The notes: generated by a model not told the origin, from the sequence alone. Positions 44,218-57,074 are shown, counted from the first letter of the stretch. The stretch is DNA of 64,000 nt from Rhizobium giardinii bv. giardinii H152 (GCF_000379605.1 NZ_KB902724.1:101867-165866), one strand, 5' to 3'. Numbers and translations: made by a program.

Positions 44218-45123
44218 ATGATCGATCCGACGAGACGCGCGATACTGGCAGCGGCAACAGCACTGGCAGCTTTCGCGCTCGCTCCCGGCGCTGTCTGGGC
44301 GCAGGAGAAATTCAAGGCCGTCACCACCTTCACGGTGATTGCAGACATGGCAAAGAACGTTGCGGGTGACGCTGCAATCGTCGAGTCGATCACCAAGCCC
44401 GGTGCGGAAATCCACAATTACCAGCCGACGCCGCGCGATATCCTGAAAGCACATGATGCCAAGCTGATCTTCTGGAACGGCCTCAACCTGGAACTCTGGT
44501 TCGAGAAGTTCTTCCAGAACTTTGACGATATCCCTGGTGCTGTCGTGTCCGAGGGCGTCGAGCCGATGGGGATCGCCGAAGGACCCTATAGCGGCAAGCC
44601 AAACCCGCATGCCTGGATGTCGCCTTCGGCCGCGCTGATCTATGTCGACAATATTCGGGACGCCTTTGTGAAATACGATCCGGCCAATGCCGAGACCTAC
44701 AAGGCCAACGCCGAAGCCTACAAGAAGAAGATCCAAGCGACGATCGAGCCCATCCGGGCTGAGATTGCCAAGATACCCGAGGCAAAGCGCTGGCTGGTCT
44801 CGAGCGAAGGGGCCTTCAGCTACCTGACGCGCGACTTCGGCCTGAAGGAACTTTATCTCTGGCCGATCAACGCCGACCAGCAAGGCACGCCGCAACAGGT
44901 CCGCAAAGTGATTGATGCGGTTCGCGCCAACAATATCCCCGTCGTCTTTTCTGAAAGCACGATTTCCCCGGACCCTGCCCAACAGGTCGCGCGCGAAACG
45001 GGGGCAAAATATGGCGGCGTGCTGTATGTTGATTCGCTTAGCGAAGCGGACGGTCCGGTTCCGACCTACGTCGACCTGTTGCGGGTGACGTCCGAAACCA
45101 TCGCGAAAGGCCTGTCGCAATGA
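44218..45123 (+). CDS. sitA: Manganese/iron ABC transporter substrate-binding protein
   Basis: A 301-residue cluster A-I (TroA-like) metal-binding protein. The start at 44218 follows GGGAG. The signal peptide runs to VWAQ near residue 28. Probable metal ligands are the histidines in [11 protein letters not shown] and [10 protein letters not shown], the glutamate in [10 protein letters not shown] and an aspartate in LYVDSLS. It captures Mn(II) or Fe(II) in the periplasm for SitBCD. The gene overlaps sitB by 4 bp. Confidence 0.9.
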   Translation: MIDPTRRAILAAATALAAFALAPGAVWAQEKFKAVTTFTVIADMAKNVAGDAAIVESITKPGAEIHNYQPTPRDILKAHDAKLIFWNGLNLELWFEKFFQNFDDIPGAVVSEGVEPMGIAEGPYSGKPNPHAWMSPSAALIYVDNIRDAFVKYDPANAETYKANAEAYKKKIQATIEPIRAEIAKIPEAKRWLVSSEGAFSYLTRDFGLKELYLWPINADQQGTPQQVRKVIDAVRANNIPVVFSESTISPDPAQQVARETGAKYGGVLYVDSLSEADGPVPTYVDLLRVTSETIAKGLSQ

Positions 45124-46055
45124 ACCTTCAGATGAAAACCCGGCCCAGCGAAACGCCGGCGTCGGGTGAGGCGGGTAGCGGCATCCGTGCCTCAGGTGTC
45201 ACTGTCACCTATCGCAACGGCCATCGCGCATTGCGTGATGCCTCGTTCGAAATCCCGACCGGAACCATCACGGCACTGGTTGGCGTCAATGGCAGCGGTA
45301 AATCGACCCTGTTCAAGGCGATCATGGGGTTTGCCCGGCTGGCGCGTGGAGAGATCTCCGTTCTCGGCCTTTCGGTGCCGGAAGCACTGAAGAAAAACCT
45401 CGTCGCCTATGTACCCCAGGCCGAAGAAGTCGACTGGAACTTCCCGGTCCTTGTCGAGGACGTGGTGATGATGGGCCGCTACGGCCACATGAACATGCTG
45501 CGGATCCCAAAGAGGGCCGATCACGACGCCGTCGAGGCCGCGCTTGCCCGCGTCGGCATGAGCGACTTTCGCAAACGCCAGATCGGCGAGCTTTCAGGGG
45601 GCCAGAAGAAACGCGTCTTCCTCGCCCGTGCTCTGGCGCAGGATGGTCGCGTCATCTTGCTTGATGAGCCCTTCACCGGTGTCGATGTGAAGACCGAGGA
45701 CGCGATTATTCGCCTTTTGATCGGTTTGCGCGACGAAGGCAGGGTCATGCTGGTCTCCACCCATAACCTCGGCAGCGTGCCGGAATTCTGTGATCGCACC
45801 GTGCTTCTGAAGAATACTGTGCTTGCTTTCGGCCCTACCGATACCACCTTCACGCGCGAGAACCTTGAGCTCGCCTTCGGTGGCGTCCTTCGTCATTTCG
45901 TCTTGGGTGGCGAAAACCTGCACGACGACGCCGATCCGCGCCAGCTTTCCGTCATCACCGACGACGAAAGGCCGCTGGTCATGTACGGAGCAAAGGATCA
46001 AATGGTATCGCAACCGGCGAAGCCCGAGAGTGACCCGGGGGCCGACGGCAAATGA
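45120..46055 (+). CDS. sitB: Manganese/iron ABC transporter ATP-binding protein
   Basis: A 311-residue ATPase. Walker [10 protein letters not shown] is near residue 57, the signature [10 protein letters not shown] near 158, Walker [13 protein letters not shown] next, and the switch histidine in [25 protein letters not shown] is typical of the metal-importer group. A 60-residue C-terminal tail is extra to the core. It overlaps both neighbours by 4 bp. Confidence 0.9.
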   Translation: MNLQMKTRPSETPASGEAGSGIRASGVTVTYRNGHRALRDASFEIPTGTITALVGVNGSGKSTLFKAIMGFARLARGEISVLGLSVPEALKKNLVAYVPQAEEVDWNFPVLVEDVVMMGRYGHMNMLRIPKRADHDAVEAALARVGMSDFRKRQIGELSGGQKKRVFLARALAQDGRVILLDEPFTGVDVKTEDAIIRLLIGLRDEGRVMLVSTHNLGSVPEFCDRTVLLKNTVLAFGPTDTTFTRENLELAFGGVLRHFVLGGENLHDDADPRQLSVITDDERPLVMYGAKDQMVSQPAKPESDPGADGK

Positions 46056-46912
46056 TGGCTTCGCTTTGGGAACCCTTCACCTACGGCTATATGGTAAATG
46101 CCATGTGGGTGAGTGCACTGGTTGGCGCGGTCTGCGCCTTTCTTTCGTCCTATCTGATGCTGAAGGGCTGGTCACTGATCGGCGACGCGCTCTCGCACGC
46201 CATCGTTCCCGGCGTTGCCGGCGCTTACATGCTGGGTTTGCCCTTTTCGCTCGGCGCCTTCTTCTCCGGCGGACTCGCAGCGGGCGCCATGCTCTTTCTC
46301 AACCAGCGTACCCGGCTGAAGGAAGACACCATCATCGGGCTGATTTTCACCTCCTTCTTCGGTCTCGGGCTGTTCATGGTGTCGCTGTCGCCGACCTCGG
46401 TGAATATCCAGACGATCGTGCTTGGCAATATTCTCGCCATTACGCCTGCCGACACGCTGCAGCTCGCGCTCATAGGCATCCTCTCACTTGCTATCCTCAC
46501 CGCCAAATGGAAGGACCTCATGGTCACCTTCTTCGACGAGAGCCACGCGCGCTCGATCGGAATTCCGACGTCCTTTTTGAAGGTGCTGTTCTTCACCCTG
46601 CTTTCGGCCTGCACTGTCGCGGCGCTCCAGACTGTCGGCGCGTTCCTCGTCATCGCCATGGTGGTAACCCCCGGTGCAACCGCCTATCTGCTCACCGACC
46701 GCTTTCCCAAGCTGATCATGATCAGCGTGGCGATCGGTGCACTGACAAGCTTCTTCGGCGCGTATTTCAGCTATTTCCTCGACGGCGCCACCGGCGGAAT
46801 CATTATCGTGCTGCAAACGCTGATCTTCCTTCTAGCCTTCCTCTTTGCCCCGAAGCATGGCCTGCTTGCCGCTCGCAGGCGCAGTGCCGAAGCGCTGGAG
46901 GTCGCTCGATGA
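46052..46912 (+). CDS. sitC: Manganese/iron ABC transporter permease
   Basis: A 286-residue ABC-3 family permease with eight or nine helices. [20 protein letters not shown] is the family signature near residue 33. [20 protein letters not shown] near 200 is the conserved late helix. It should pair with SitD, whose gene overlaps it by 4 bp. Confidence 0.9.
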   Translation: MMASLWEPFTYGYMVNAMWVSALVGAVCAFLSSYLMLKGWSLIGDALSHAIVPGVAGAYMLGLPFSLGAFFSGGLAAGAMLFLNQRTRLKEDTIIGLIFTSFFGLGLFMVSLSPTSVNIQTIVLGNILAITPADTLQLALIGILSLAILTAKWKDLMVTFFDESHARSIGIPTSFLKVLFFTLLSACTVAALQTVGAFLVIAMVVTPGATAYLLTDRFPKLIMISVAIGALTSFFGAYFSYFLDGATGGIIIVLQTLIFLLAFLFAPKHGLLAARRRSAEALEVAR

Positions 46913-47760
46913 TCTCGCTCGACACGCTTCTTGCAGTCTTCGAATTCGAGTTCATGCGCAACGCGCTTCTGATTTCCGTGCTCGTGGCGATCCCGACGGC
47001 GATGCTCTCATGCTTCCTCGTCCTGAAGGGTTGGTCGTTGATGGGGGACGCGATCTCGCACGCGGTCTTTCCCGGTATCGTCATCTCCTACATCGTCGGA
47101 CTGCCGCTCGCGGTCGGGGCCTTTGCAGCCGGCATGTCCTGCGCGCTCCTGACCGGCTACCTCAAGGAAAACAGTCGCATCAAACAGGATACGGTGATGG
47201 GCGTGGTCTTCTCCGGCATGTTCGGCTTCGGACTGGTGCTCTACACCAAGATCCAGAGCGACGTGCACCTCGACCATATCCTCTTCGGGGACATGCTCGG
47301 TATTGGCTGGGCCGATCTCATCGAGACCGGCATGATTGCGCTCGTCGCCGCCGGCATCCTTGGCGTCAAATGGCGTGATTTCCTGCTGCATGCCTTCGAT
47401 CCCGCGCAGGCCAAGGCAGTCGGCCTGCCTGTGAACTGGCTGCATTACGGGTTGCTTGCCCTCCTGTCGCTGACGATCGTCGGAGCGCTGAAGGCCGTCG
47501 GCCTGATCCTCGCCATCGCCATGCTGATCGCGCCGGGCGCCATCGCCTTCCTCATCACCCGCACGATGGGCGCCATGCTCGTCGTCGCCGTCCTGGTTGC
47601 GATCGCGGCGTCCTTTTTTGGCGTCTACCTTTCTTTCTTCATCGATAGCGCGCCGGCCCCGACCATCGTGTTGTTGATGACCGCGATGTTCGTCGTCGCC
47701 TTCGTCTGGTCCTCCTGGCGAACGTCACGCATCGAGGCACAAAGAACGATCGTCGAGTGA
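46909..47760 (+). CDS. sitD: Manganese/iron ABC transporter permease
   Basis: A 283-residue ABC-3 permease. The start at 46909 gives [20 protein letters not shown]; the frame remains open far upstream through sitB and sitC, but that is shadow. FLVLKGWSLMGDAISHAVFP and LILAIAMLIAPGAIAFLITR mark the same family as SitC. It ends the sitABCD operon. Confidence 0.9.
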   Translation: MISLDTLLAVFEFEFMRNALLISVLVAIPTAMLSCFLVLKGWSLMGDAISHAVFPGIVISYIVGLPLAVGAFAAGMSCALLTGYLKENSRIKQDTVMGVVFSGMFGFGLVLYTKIQSDVHLDHILFGDMLGIGWADLIETGMIALVAAGILGVKWRDFLLHAFDPAQAKAVGLPVNWLHYGLLALLSLTIVGALKAVGLILAIAMLIAPGAIAFLITRTMGAMLVVAVLVAIAASFFGVYLSFFIDSAPAPTIVLLMTAMFVVAFVWSSWRTSRIEAQRTIVE

Positions 47761-48081
47761 CCTCCTCTTCGTGATGGTCCCTGCCGGGGCTTGCAGAGGT
47801 GGACGGCCTCCAATCCCGGCATCGCTGTGCCACAGTGTGTCTGTCAAAGGTCACTGGAGGGAATGCCGCCGTAAGGGAAATTGCCACAGTTGAGCGCTTG
47901 GCAATCATGCGGGCGGTACAGCTATCTTCGCTGAAAGCTTCGGTATGGCGATGTCGAAGGCGTCCGAAATTGAAGGCGCAACGACGACCGTGCCAGTAGT
48001 CGTCGTTGCGCGGGCAATTAGGCTCCGGACCTCGCAACACCCATTGGGCACTGCTTGCGGGGATGAGGGCTCGTTAACCCA
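47761..48081. other. Intergenic region between convergent sitD and thuK
   Basis: 320 bp without a supported gene. It contains the inverted repeat at 47976-48011 and otherwise nothing recognised. Confidence 0.45.
47976..48011. terminator. 13-bp perfect inverted repeat between convergent operons
   Basis: GCGCAACGACGAC (47976-47988) and GTCGTCGTTGCGC (47999-48011) enclose a 10-nt loop. Lying between convergent sit and thu operons, it likely acts as a bidirectional, T-tract-less terminator. Confidence 0.6.
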
Positions 48082-49110
48082 CTAAGCGGCACCACGTATT
48101 TTTGCCGGGGCTATTGCCCGGCCCGCCATGTCGAAACGATGCACGCAACCTTCCATCGGCGTGATCTGCAGTCTTTGGCCGGGTTGATGTCCCGAGACGC
48201 CGTTTTCCCGGACGATCAGTGGTTCTGCCGACCCAACATCAAGATAGACATAGCTGTCGGAGCCGAGAATTTCGGAATGGACGACCGTGCCGGCCCAGTG
48301 CCCCTCATGCGGCGTGATCGCGATATGCTCGGCGCGGATGCCGATCGTGTGGGCGTCATAGGGTCGCGAGAAATCACCCGAGAGAAAGTTCATTTTCGGT
48401 GAGCCGATGAAGCCGGCGACGAAAAGCGAATTCGGGTTCTCGTAGAGCTCCAAGGGCGTGCCGATCTGCTCGACCAGGCCGTCCCGCAGCACGCAGATGC
48501 GATCTGCAAGCGTCATGGCCTCCACCTGATCGTGGGTAACGTAGATCATCGTCGTCTTGTGCATGCTGCGGTGAAGCTTGGCGATCTCCAGGCGCGTCGC
48601 GACGCGCAATGCTGCATCGAGGTTCGACAGAGGCTCGTCGAAGAGGAAGACTTTCGGATCGCGCACGATCGCCCGACCGATCGCCACGCGCTGGCGCTGC
48701 CCGCCTGAAAGTTGCCGCGGCAGACGTTGCAGATAAGGCGTGAGCTGCAGCATTGCGGCGGCAGCTTCCACCCGCTCCTTCCATTGTGCCTTGTCCCGCC
48801 CGGCCAGTTGCATGCCGAAGGCCATGTTCTCGAAAACCGTCATGTGCGGATAAAGCGCATAGGACTGGAACACCATGGCAATGCCGCGTTTGGGAGGTGT
48901 AAGCTGATTGACGACCCGCCCATCGAATGAAAGCGTGCCCGAGGTGATTTCCTCCAGCCCTGCGATGAGCCGAAGCAGGGTGGACTTGCCGCAGCCGGAA
49001 GGCCCAACGAACACCATGAATTCCCCCGCCCGGATGTCCATGCTGACACCCTTGATGACCTCGTAGGCGCCGAAGGACTTGCGGATATCCCGCAGTTGAA
49101 TCTCTGCCAT
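48082..49110 (-). CDS. thuK: Trehalose/maltose ABC transporter ATP-binding protein
   Basis: A 342-residue MalK-type ATPase. Walker [10 protein letters not shown] is near residue 38, the signature LSGGQRQR near 135, Walker B VFLFDEP next, and the switch region [15 protein letters not shown]-type C-terminal domain follows. It is the last gene of the thuEFGK operon, 9 bp after thuG. In Sinorhizobium meliloti thuA and thuB follow thuK; here a sitABCD operon faces it instead. Confidence 0.82.
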   Translation of the reverse strand: MAEIQLRDIRKSFGAYEVIKGVSMDIRAGEFMVFVGPSGCGKSTLLRLIAGLEEITSGTLSFDGRVVNQLTPPKRGIAMVFQSYALYPHMTVFENMAFGMQLAGRDKAQWKERVEAAAAMLQLTPYLQRLPRQLSGGQRQRVAIGRAIVRDPKVFLFDEPLSNLDAALRVATRLEIAKLHRSMHKTTMIYVTHDQVEAMTLADRICVLRDGLVEQIGTPLELYENPNSLFVAGFIGSPKMNFLSGDFSRPYDAHTIGIRAEHIAITPHEGHWAGTVVHSEILGSDSYVYLDVGSAEPLIVRENGVSGHQPGQRLQITPMEGCVHRFDMAGRAIAPAKIRGAA

Positions 49111-49119
49111 TTTATTCTC

Positions 49120-49949
<830 letters not shown>

Positions 49950-49950
<1 letters not shown>

Positions 49951-50933
49951 CAGCGCTCTCCTTCCAGATTAACCCGGCCGAACCACATGTAGAGAACCGT
50001 GATCGTCGCGATGATCAGGAACAGCATGGTTGAGGCTGCCGCTCCATAGGCGAATTTGTCGAATTCGAAGAGATTTTCTCGGGCAAGCACCGACATGGTC
50101 CGCGTCTGTGCATTGTTCGGCGTCAGCACGTAGATGAGATCGAAGATGCGCAGTGAGTCCAGCATGCGAAAGATGATGGCAACCATGAGAGCCGGACGGA
50201 TGAGCGGCAGCGTCAACCGCCAGAAGACCCGCACAGGATGAATACCGTCGATGCGTGCGGCCTCGTAGATATCGCCGGGGACCATCTGCAGACCGGCGAG
50301 GATGAGCAGCGCCATGAACGGTGTGGTCTTCCAGACGTCGACGACCAGCACCGCGATCATCGCCGTGTCCGGACTTGCCGTCCAGGCAATCTTCTGGCTG
50401 ATCAGGCCGAGCCCCAGGAGGATGTCGTTCAGAATGCCGAACTGGTCATTCAGCATCCAGGCCCACATCTTGGCCGATACGATCGTGGGAATGGCCCACG
50501 GGATAAGGATAGCAGCGCGCACAAGACCGCGGCCGGGGAATTGCGCATTCAGCACCAGCGCCACGATCAGCCCGAGCGCGGTTTCGACGCTGACGGAGAT
50601 CAGTGTGAATTTTAGCGTATTCCACACGGCACCCCACCAGGCCGGATCGGCGAGGAGACCGCTAAATATGGTACGCCCGCTTTTCAGCGTTACCCAGGAC
50701 AGATAGTTCTTGAGACCTACAAACTCCGCGCCGGACAAGTTGGTCAGCGACGCATTGGTGAAACTGAAGTAGATGGTCCTGGTCAGTGGCCAGCCCGCGA
50801 CAACGGCAAGCATGAACAGTGTGGGCGCCAGGAATATCCAGGCTGAACGGACGCGCTGCATCCGCAGATCGGAACCGATCGCGCCGCGCGCCGCTGGGAC
50901 AGTCGAAGCGGATTCTAGAGAAAGCTCGGTCAT
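49950..50933 (-). CDS. thuF: Trehalose/maltose ABC transporter permease, MalF type
   Basis: A 327-residue permease with a cytoplasmic N-terminus of about 30 residues, then SAWIFLAPTLFMLAVVAGWP as the first helix. The EAA loop EAARIDGIHPVRVFWRLTLP is near residue 233. It is the partner of ThuG. The gap to thuE is 89 bp. Confidence 0.82.
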
Positions 50934-51022
50934 GACGATTGCTCACTGGTTGTCATCCGGCGAGGACCGGAAGCATCGAACATGCGGATGGCAGCCGGCG
51001 GCGGCCATCCGGCTGAATGCGG

Positions 51023-52285
<1,263 letters not shown>

Positions 52286-52639
52286 CGGCTCCTCCCAGGC
52301 CTCCAAACGCCCGCTGAACAGATCAGCAAAATCGAAAGCGCTTTGGTTGAGGAAAAACTGTCAGAAACGGGAAATTGAGTCAAGCCCACAACACATGACT
52401 GCGCTAAATGCTGATGTGCTCTCAGGAGAAAAGATGTATAATCAATGCAGTAGCCTCGATATGACTGCGCCCCGTGTTGGTTTCGGGTGCGACGCGAAGG
52501 CTTGCTTTGAGATGCAATTTTGAAAACGATTTAATTTAAACTGGGCCGGACGCCGCGATCTTCCCTGCGATATGGATTGCTGGCAGTACGGTCGTGGAGC
52601 TATAGCTAATAATCAGCATGCAAAACAGCGTCGGACCAT
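52286..52639. promoter_or_regulatory. Divergent thuE-thuR control region with candidate operator
   Basis: CGAAAGCGCTTTGG at 52333-52346, with a perfect 10-bp core AAAGCGCTTT, is a typical LacI-family half-site dyad located about 50 bp upstream of thuE. A second looser dyad, GAAAACGATTT, lies near 52522-52532, closer to thuR. No gene is seen in these 354 bp. Confidence 0.55.
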
Positions 52640-53668
52640 ATGAAACTCAAAGAATTTGCCAAGCATCTCGATCTCTCCCCGACCACGGTAAGTCGAGCCC
52701 TGAGCGGATATCCGGAAGTTCGTGAAAGCACCCGCAAGCGTGTTGCCGACGCGGCGATACGCCTGGGGTACCGGCCGAACATCAACGCCGTGCGCCTGGT
52801 AACAGGACGCGTGGGTGCCATCGGCATACTGATGGAGAGGGGTCGCGAAGTTAATTTCGCGGAATTCCTGAGCGGAATGGGCGAGCGCCTGGACGGAGAG
52901 GATATCGATATACTCGTCAGCCCGATAGCCGAACACGACGCAAAGGAGGAAATGCAACTCTTTAGCCGACTGGTGGAAAGCAGGCGCGTCGACGCCTTTA
53001 TCGTCAATGCGCCGAGACCCAATGACGAGCGCATCGCATTGCTTCACAAACTCGGAATGCCGTTTCTGGTTCACGGCCGGTCGGAGACCGATGTCCCCTA
53101 TGCGTGGCTTGACATCGACAACGAAGGCGCGGTCAAGCGAGCCACCGCGTATCTGCTCGATCTCGGACACACCCGGATCGCCATGATAAATGGCCGCCCC
53201 GGTGTCACGTTTTCCCTGCATCGCGATAAGGGGTATCGTGACGCTCTTGTCGAGCGAGGCCTGCAGTTCGATCCGCGTCTGGTCGCTCACGGGAGTTTCA
53301 CCGACGAGATTGGCTTTCGGTTCGCGCGGTCCTTCCTTGAACAATCGCCACGTCCGACAGCCCTCGTTGCAGGCTCGATGATGACGGCGCTCGGCGTCTA
53401 TAGCGCTGCCCGATCGCTTGGCCTCGTCGTCGGCAAGGATATTTCGGTCATCGCCCATGACGACGTCTTCCCCTACCTCAACGCCGACAACATGGCTCCG
53501 TCGCTATCCACGACACGGTCATCGATGCGCGCCGCCGGCAAGCGGTCGGCGGAACTGGTCCTGCAACTGCTTTCAGGCAAGCCGGCGACGGAGATTCAAG
53601 AACTCTGGCCGGTTGAATTGATCCTTCGGGAATCGACGGGTCCCGTCAGCAGAGGGGAGGGGCGTTAG
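52640..53668 (+). CDS. thuR: LacI-family regulator of the trehalose/maltose operon
   Basis: A 344-residue repressor. The helix-turn-helix MKLKEFAKHLDLSPTTVSRA is at the extreme N-terminus, with hinge ADAAIRLGYRPNINAVRL. The effector domain shows GAIGILMERGREVNFAEFLS and GLVVGKDISVIAHDDVFPYL. Its divergent placement from thuE matches ThuR in S. meliloti. Few mid-protein changes affect expected DNA contacts. No strong ribosome site precedes the ATG. Confidence 0.82.
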   Translation: MKLKEFAKHLDLSPTTVSRALSGYPEVRESTRKRVADAAIRLGYRPNINAVRLVTGRVGAIGILMERGREVNFAEFLSGMGERLDGEDIDILVSPIAEHDAKEEMQLFSRLVESRRVDAFIVNAPRPNDERIALLHKLGMPFLVHGRSETDVPYAWLDIDNEGAVKRATAYLLDLGHTRIAMINGRPGVTFSLHRDKGYRDALVERGLQFDPRLVAHGSFTDEIGFRFARSFLEQSPRPTALVAGSMMTALGVYSAARSLGLVVGKDISVIAHDDVFPYLNADNMAPSLSTTRSSMRAAGKRSAELVLQLLSGKPATEIQELWPVELILRESTGPVSRGEGR

Positions 53669-53804
53669 CCCGTTTTTCGCGACTTTAAATGACGCCATGC
53701 GGCCAGTTGCTTTCCGGCGCGTCGACGCCGGTCTCCCGCCTGAGCGGCGGCCACGCTCTGCTCCAATCTTTATGGCAATGCTTATTGAAAACTCCTGGGA
53801 AGGA

Positions 53805-53834
53805 GAGCGCCCGTGCAAACGGGCACGGGCGCTC
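53805..53834. terminator. 12-bp perfect hairpin, first of a tandem pair
   Basis: GAGCGCCCGTGC (53805-53816), loop AAACGG, GCACGGGCGCTC (53823-53834). On the minus strand the sequence soon after runs CAGGAGTTTTCAAT, a modest T tract, so this probably ends the arabino-oligosaccharide operon. Confidence 0.65.
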
Positions 53835-53839
53835 GAATG

Positions 53840-53865
53840 CGCGGCGGCTCCGAAGTGCCGCCGCG
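53840..53865. terminator. 9-bp perfect hairpin, second of a tandem pair
   Basis: CGCGGCGGC (53840-53848) pairs with GCCGCCGCG (53857-53865), 10 nt from the binding-protein stop codon. With the neighbouring hairpin it likely insulates the convergent thuR and binding-protein genes. Confidence 0.6.
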
Positions 53866-53874
53866 TCAGGGAGC

Positions 53875-55197
53875 CTAGAGATTGGCAAGCAGCTCGTTGA
53901 TACGGGTTTCGGCATCGGCAAGGGCTGCGTCCGTGTCCTTTTGACCGGAGGTTGCAGCAGCCAGTTCCTCGCCGATAATCTCCTGGATGGCGAACTGGCG
54001 CTCCACTTCTGGCGGCAGCGATCGACCAAGTTCTGCGACGGCGGAAATCGTGTCGCGGTGCGGCAGCGCCTTGAACTGGTCCGAGGTAATTATCGACTTG
54101 ACCGCAGGCAGGTGGCCGGTGCGCGACCAATCGAAGTCGTTATCAGTGAAGAACTTCAGAAACTTGCCGATAGCAGCGGTCTGCTCAGCCGTACGATCTT
54201 CCTTGGCCGAAACCGCCCAGGTGTGGCCGTCGGCATATTGCGCATGCGCGCCATCGAAAAGCTGCGGATAGGGGTAGACGGCATAGCCGCCCTTATTGAG
54301 CGCTGTGCCATTGGTTTCGGACTGTGCGTTGTAATCACCGACGACCCAGGTGCCGTTCAGCTGCACACCACCCTCGCCCGCGAGGAAGGCATTGATCGCG
54401 CCCCCGTAATCGAGACCCTTGGTGGTGTAATCCTTGGCGAAGATCGTCTTGTACATCTCGACGACCTTCTTGGCTTCCGGCGTATTGAGCTTCACGTGCT
54501 TCGGATCGGCGAAGAAGTCCGAACCCTGCTGGAAAAGATAGGTATAGAGGTTGCGCGTAAAGAGCGCGGTCTCGTTGGCAAGGTTCTGGACGAAATAGGG
54601 CTTGCCGGTTTTTTGCTTGAACTGTTCCGCCTGGGCCAGGAGTTCATCGACAGATTTGGGCAGGATCGGCGTGCCGTCGGCATTCACGAGATCGGCCTGT
54701 TTGAACAGGTCCATGTTGATGTGGTAAAGCATGGTCCAGCTGTCGATCGGCAGGCCATAGATCTTGCCGTCCTTGGTAGCGCCATTGCGCGCGGCATCCG
54801 TAAATGCATCCGGGGTCACGCCCACCGACTTCAGCACGTCGTCGAGCGGCAGGAGCAGTCCCTTGGATTGGTAGTCCGACAGCACCGATTCATGGATGGT
54901 GACGATATCAGGCGCGTCGCCCGACGCGAACTGGGCGGTCAACTGATCATAACCAGGCCACTCCACCGTGGTGACGGACACATGCACATCGGGATTGTCG
55001 GCATTGAACTTGTTGATCAGAGAGGTCATGATTCCGCATTCGCCAACGGCCTTCGAGACATCGGTGTTGGTGCCGAAATCGGCGTCACAAGCACCGAAAA
55101 AGCGCTGCACGGTCAGTTCCGTCGCTGCAAAACCTGGGCTTGCGAGCATCATTACGCTCGCAGAGACTGCAGCAAGCAGTATTGTTTTCATTCTCAT
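53875..55197 (-). CDS. Arabino-oligosaccharide ABC transporter substrate-binding protein
   Basis: A 440-residue family 1 binding protein. The start at 55197 follows AGGAGG by 7 nt; the larger open frame through the permease gene is shadow. The signal peptide ends PGFA near residue 24. Two cysteines in FFGACDADFGTN and VGECGIMTSL may form a disulfide. DIVTIHESVLSDYQSKGLLL and GLPIDSWTMLYHINMDLF are typical. It is last in its operon, an unusual position for a highly expressed binding protein. The ligand is inferred from the GH51 gene in the operon. Confidence 0.85.
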   Translation of the reverse strand: MRMKTILLAAVSASVMMLASPGFAATELTVQRFFGACDADFGTNTDVSKAVGECGIMTSLINKFNADNPDVHVSVTTVEWPGYDQLTAQFASGDAPDIVTIHESVLSDYQSKGLLLPLDDVLKSVGVTPDAFTDAARNGATKDGKIYGLPIDSWTMLYHINMDLFKQADLVNADGTPILPKSVDELLAQAEQFKQKTGKPYFVQNLANETALFTRNLYTYLFQQGSDFFADPKHVKLNTPEAKKVVEMYKTIFAKDYTTKGLDYGGAINAFLAGEGGVQLNGTWVVGDYNAQSETNGTALNKGGYAVYPYPQLFDGAHAQYADGHTWAVSAKEDRTAEQTAAIGKFLKFFTDNDFDWSRTGHLPAVKSIITSDQFKALPHRDTISAVAELGRSLPPEVERQFAIQEIIGEELAAATSGQKDTDAALADAETRINELLANL

Positions 55198-55292
55198 ATC
55201 AGTTCCTCCTACTGAGTTTCCGCCAGTCCACCCCGGATCGGCGTCATTCTTCGTTGCTGCGGTCACTCCTCTCGACCGACAGGCATCTTTCG

Positions 55293-56141
55293 CTATCGCA
55301 CCGCAGCGCCAGAGACGGCTGTGACGATGTATTTCTGGAAAAAGAGGTAGATGATCAGGATCGGCGCGCCGGCGAACACAGCCTGCGCCATCAGGAAGCC
55401 GATGCCCTCCGACTGGGCGAAATTTGTCTGTGTTGAAGCCATGCCGACCGTCAGCGTGAACATGTCCTTCTTGGTCGCCGATATCAGCGGCCAGAAGTAA
55501 TCGTTCCATGCGCCGAGGAAGGTGAAGATGCCAAGGGTTGCCTGGGCCGGCACGGTGAGCGGCAGTAGCACCTTCCAGAAAATCTTGAAGCGGCCGGCAT
55601 TGTCCAGCATGGCGGCTTCGTCCAGCTCCTTCGGGATGGCCCTGAAATACTGGGTCATCAGGAAGACGCCGAACGAAGCCGACAGGCCGGGGAGAATGAG
55701 GCCGTGATAGGTGTTGTGGAACTTCAGCATGCTGAAGATCTGATGGCGGGCGACCAGAACGGCCTGCTCCGGAACCGCCAGGCCGAAGAGCACGATGACG
55801 AAAAGGATGTTGCGACCAGGGAAGTTCAGCCGCGCAAAACCGTAGCCGGCGAGCGAAGACAGGATCAATGTAGCGAGCGTCAGCCCGCCTGAGACGACAA
55901 TGCTGTTGAGCACCCAGCGGAACACCGACGATGTGCCGATGGTATTGATGTAGTTCTTCAACGTATACGGCGCATGGAACACCGAATTCGGATTGGCCAT
56001 CAGTTCGGCGTTTTCCTTGAGCGACAGGCCGATCACCCAAAGCACTGGCGCGATCATGATGATCGACAGCAGGATGACGAGGGCAAGCAGCACGCGGTCC
56101 CCGAATGCCCGTCCCTTGATGGAAGTGGCTGGAGCGCTCAT
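55293..56141 (-). CDS. Sugar ABC transporter permease, MalG type
   Basis: A 282-residue permease. The first helix is VLLALVILLSIIMIAPVLWV, and the EAA loop DEAAMLDNAGRFKIFWKVLLP-like segment lies near residue 175. It overlaps the upstream permease gene by 4 bp and precedes the binding-protein gene by 95 bp. Confidence 0.86.
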   Translation of the reverse strand: MSAPATSIKGRAFGDRVLLALVILLSIIMIAPVLWVIGLSLKENAELMANPNSVFHAPYTLKNYINTIGTSSVFRWVLNSIVVSGGLTLATLILSSLAGYGFARLNFPGRNILFVIVLFGLAVPEQAVLVARHQIFSMLKFHNTYHGLILPGLSASFGVFLMTQYFRAIPKELDEAAMLDNAGRFKIFWKVLLPLTVPAQATLGIFTFLGAWNDYFWPLISATKKDMFTLTVGMASTQTNFAQSEGIGFLMAQAVFAGAPILIIYLFFQKYIVTAVSGAAVR

Positions 56142-57073
56142 GCCTGATCTCCCTTGTTGCGCGTCACGAGGTATTGGGCCATGGCCGCAATGAGGATGAG
56201 GACGAAGAGCATTTCCGAGGCTGCGGCACCCATGCCGAGGTCCCAGCGACGGAACGCAGTGTCATAGATGTAGAGCACGATCGGCTTGGTGAGATTGTTC
56301 GGGCCACCGCGCGTCATCAGCCAGGCCTGGCCGAACAGTTGAAATTGCAGAACGATCTGGATGATGATCACCAGGATGAACGTGCGTTTGATCGAGGGCA
56401 GGGTTATCGAACGCAGCGTTTGCCAGCGGTTGGCGTTGTCGAGCGCCGCAGCCTCGTAGATATCCTGCGGGATCTGCTGCAGGGCCGAGAGAAACAGCAT
56501 CATCGGCAGGCCGATGCACCACCAGATCGTGGCGATGGCAATGCCGATCATTGCCAGGCTTGGATCGGAGATGAACGCCGGTGCGGTTGCGCCGAACCAT
56601 CCGTAGATCGTCGACAGCAGGCCGACATTCGGAATGTAGACGATCCGCCAGATCAGCGTGACGATGGTAACCGACAATACCGAGGAGGAAAAAAACAGGG
56701 TCCGCAGCACGGCGGCGGTGCGGGTGCGGCGGTTGAGGCAAAGCGCCAGAAAAAGGCCGATCAGCGCCAGCGTCGGCACCGTCAACAGCACGAAGTAGAA
56801 GGTGTTCCATACCGACTGCAGGAAGACCTTGTCATGAAAGAGCCTGACATAGTTGTCGAGGCCGACAAACCTGCCGGTCGAGAAGGTGTCGGCCTTGTGG
56901 ACGCTCAGCCACATGCCCCAGAAAAGCGGGAAGATGAGCAGCGTCGTGAAGAAGAACAGAAACGGTGCGACGAAAACGAAGTTTCGCCATTGCGGCGCGT
57001 AGATATTGGCGCTTGGGACCCTGACGCCGACGGCCGGCGCTGCGGTCTCTCGGATCGTCAGCTGGTCAGCCAT
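56138..57073 (-). CDS. Sugar ABC transporter permease, MalF type
   Basis: A 311-residue permease. The ATG at 57073 has GAGGAGGG upstream; the longer frame into the ATPase gene is not used. FVFVAPFLFFFTTLLIFPLF is the first helix, and the EAA loop EAAALDNANRWQTLRSITLP is near residue 207. It starts 1 bp after the ATPase stop. Confidence 0.86.
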   Translation of the reverse strand: MADQLTIRETAAPAVGVRVPSANIYAPQWRNFVFVAPFLFFFTTLLIFPLFWGMWLSVHKADTFSTGRFVGLDNYVRLFHDKVFLQSVWNTFYFVLLTVPTLALIGLFLALCLNRRTRTAAVLRTLFFSSSVLSVTIVTLIWRIVYIPNVGLLSTIYGWFGATAPAFISDPSLAMIGIAIATIWWCIGLPMMLFLSALQQIPQDIYEAAALDNANRWQTLRSITLPSIKRTFILVIIIQIVLQFQLFGQAWLMTRGGPNNLTKPIVLYIYDTAFRRWDLGMGAAASEMLFVLILIAAMAQYLVTRNKGDQA

Positions 57074-57074
57074 A

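Noticed and set aside
53689..55215. 508-residue plus-strand frame opposite a binding protein
   Set aside because: The minus-strand frame has a signal peptide, ribosome site and binding-protein motifs; this one is a shadow.
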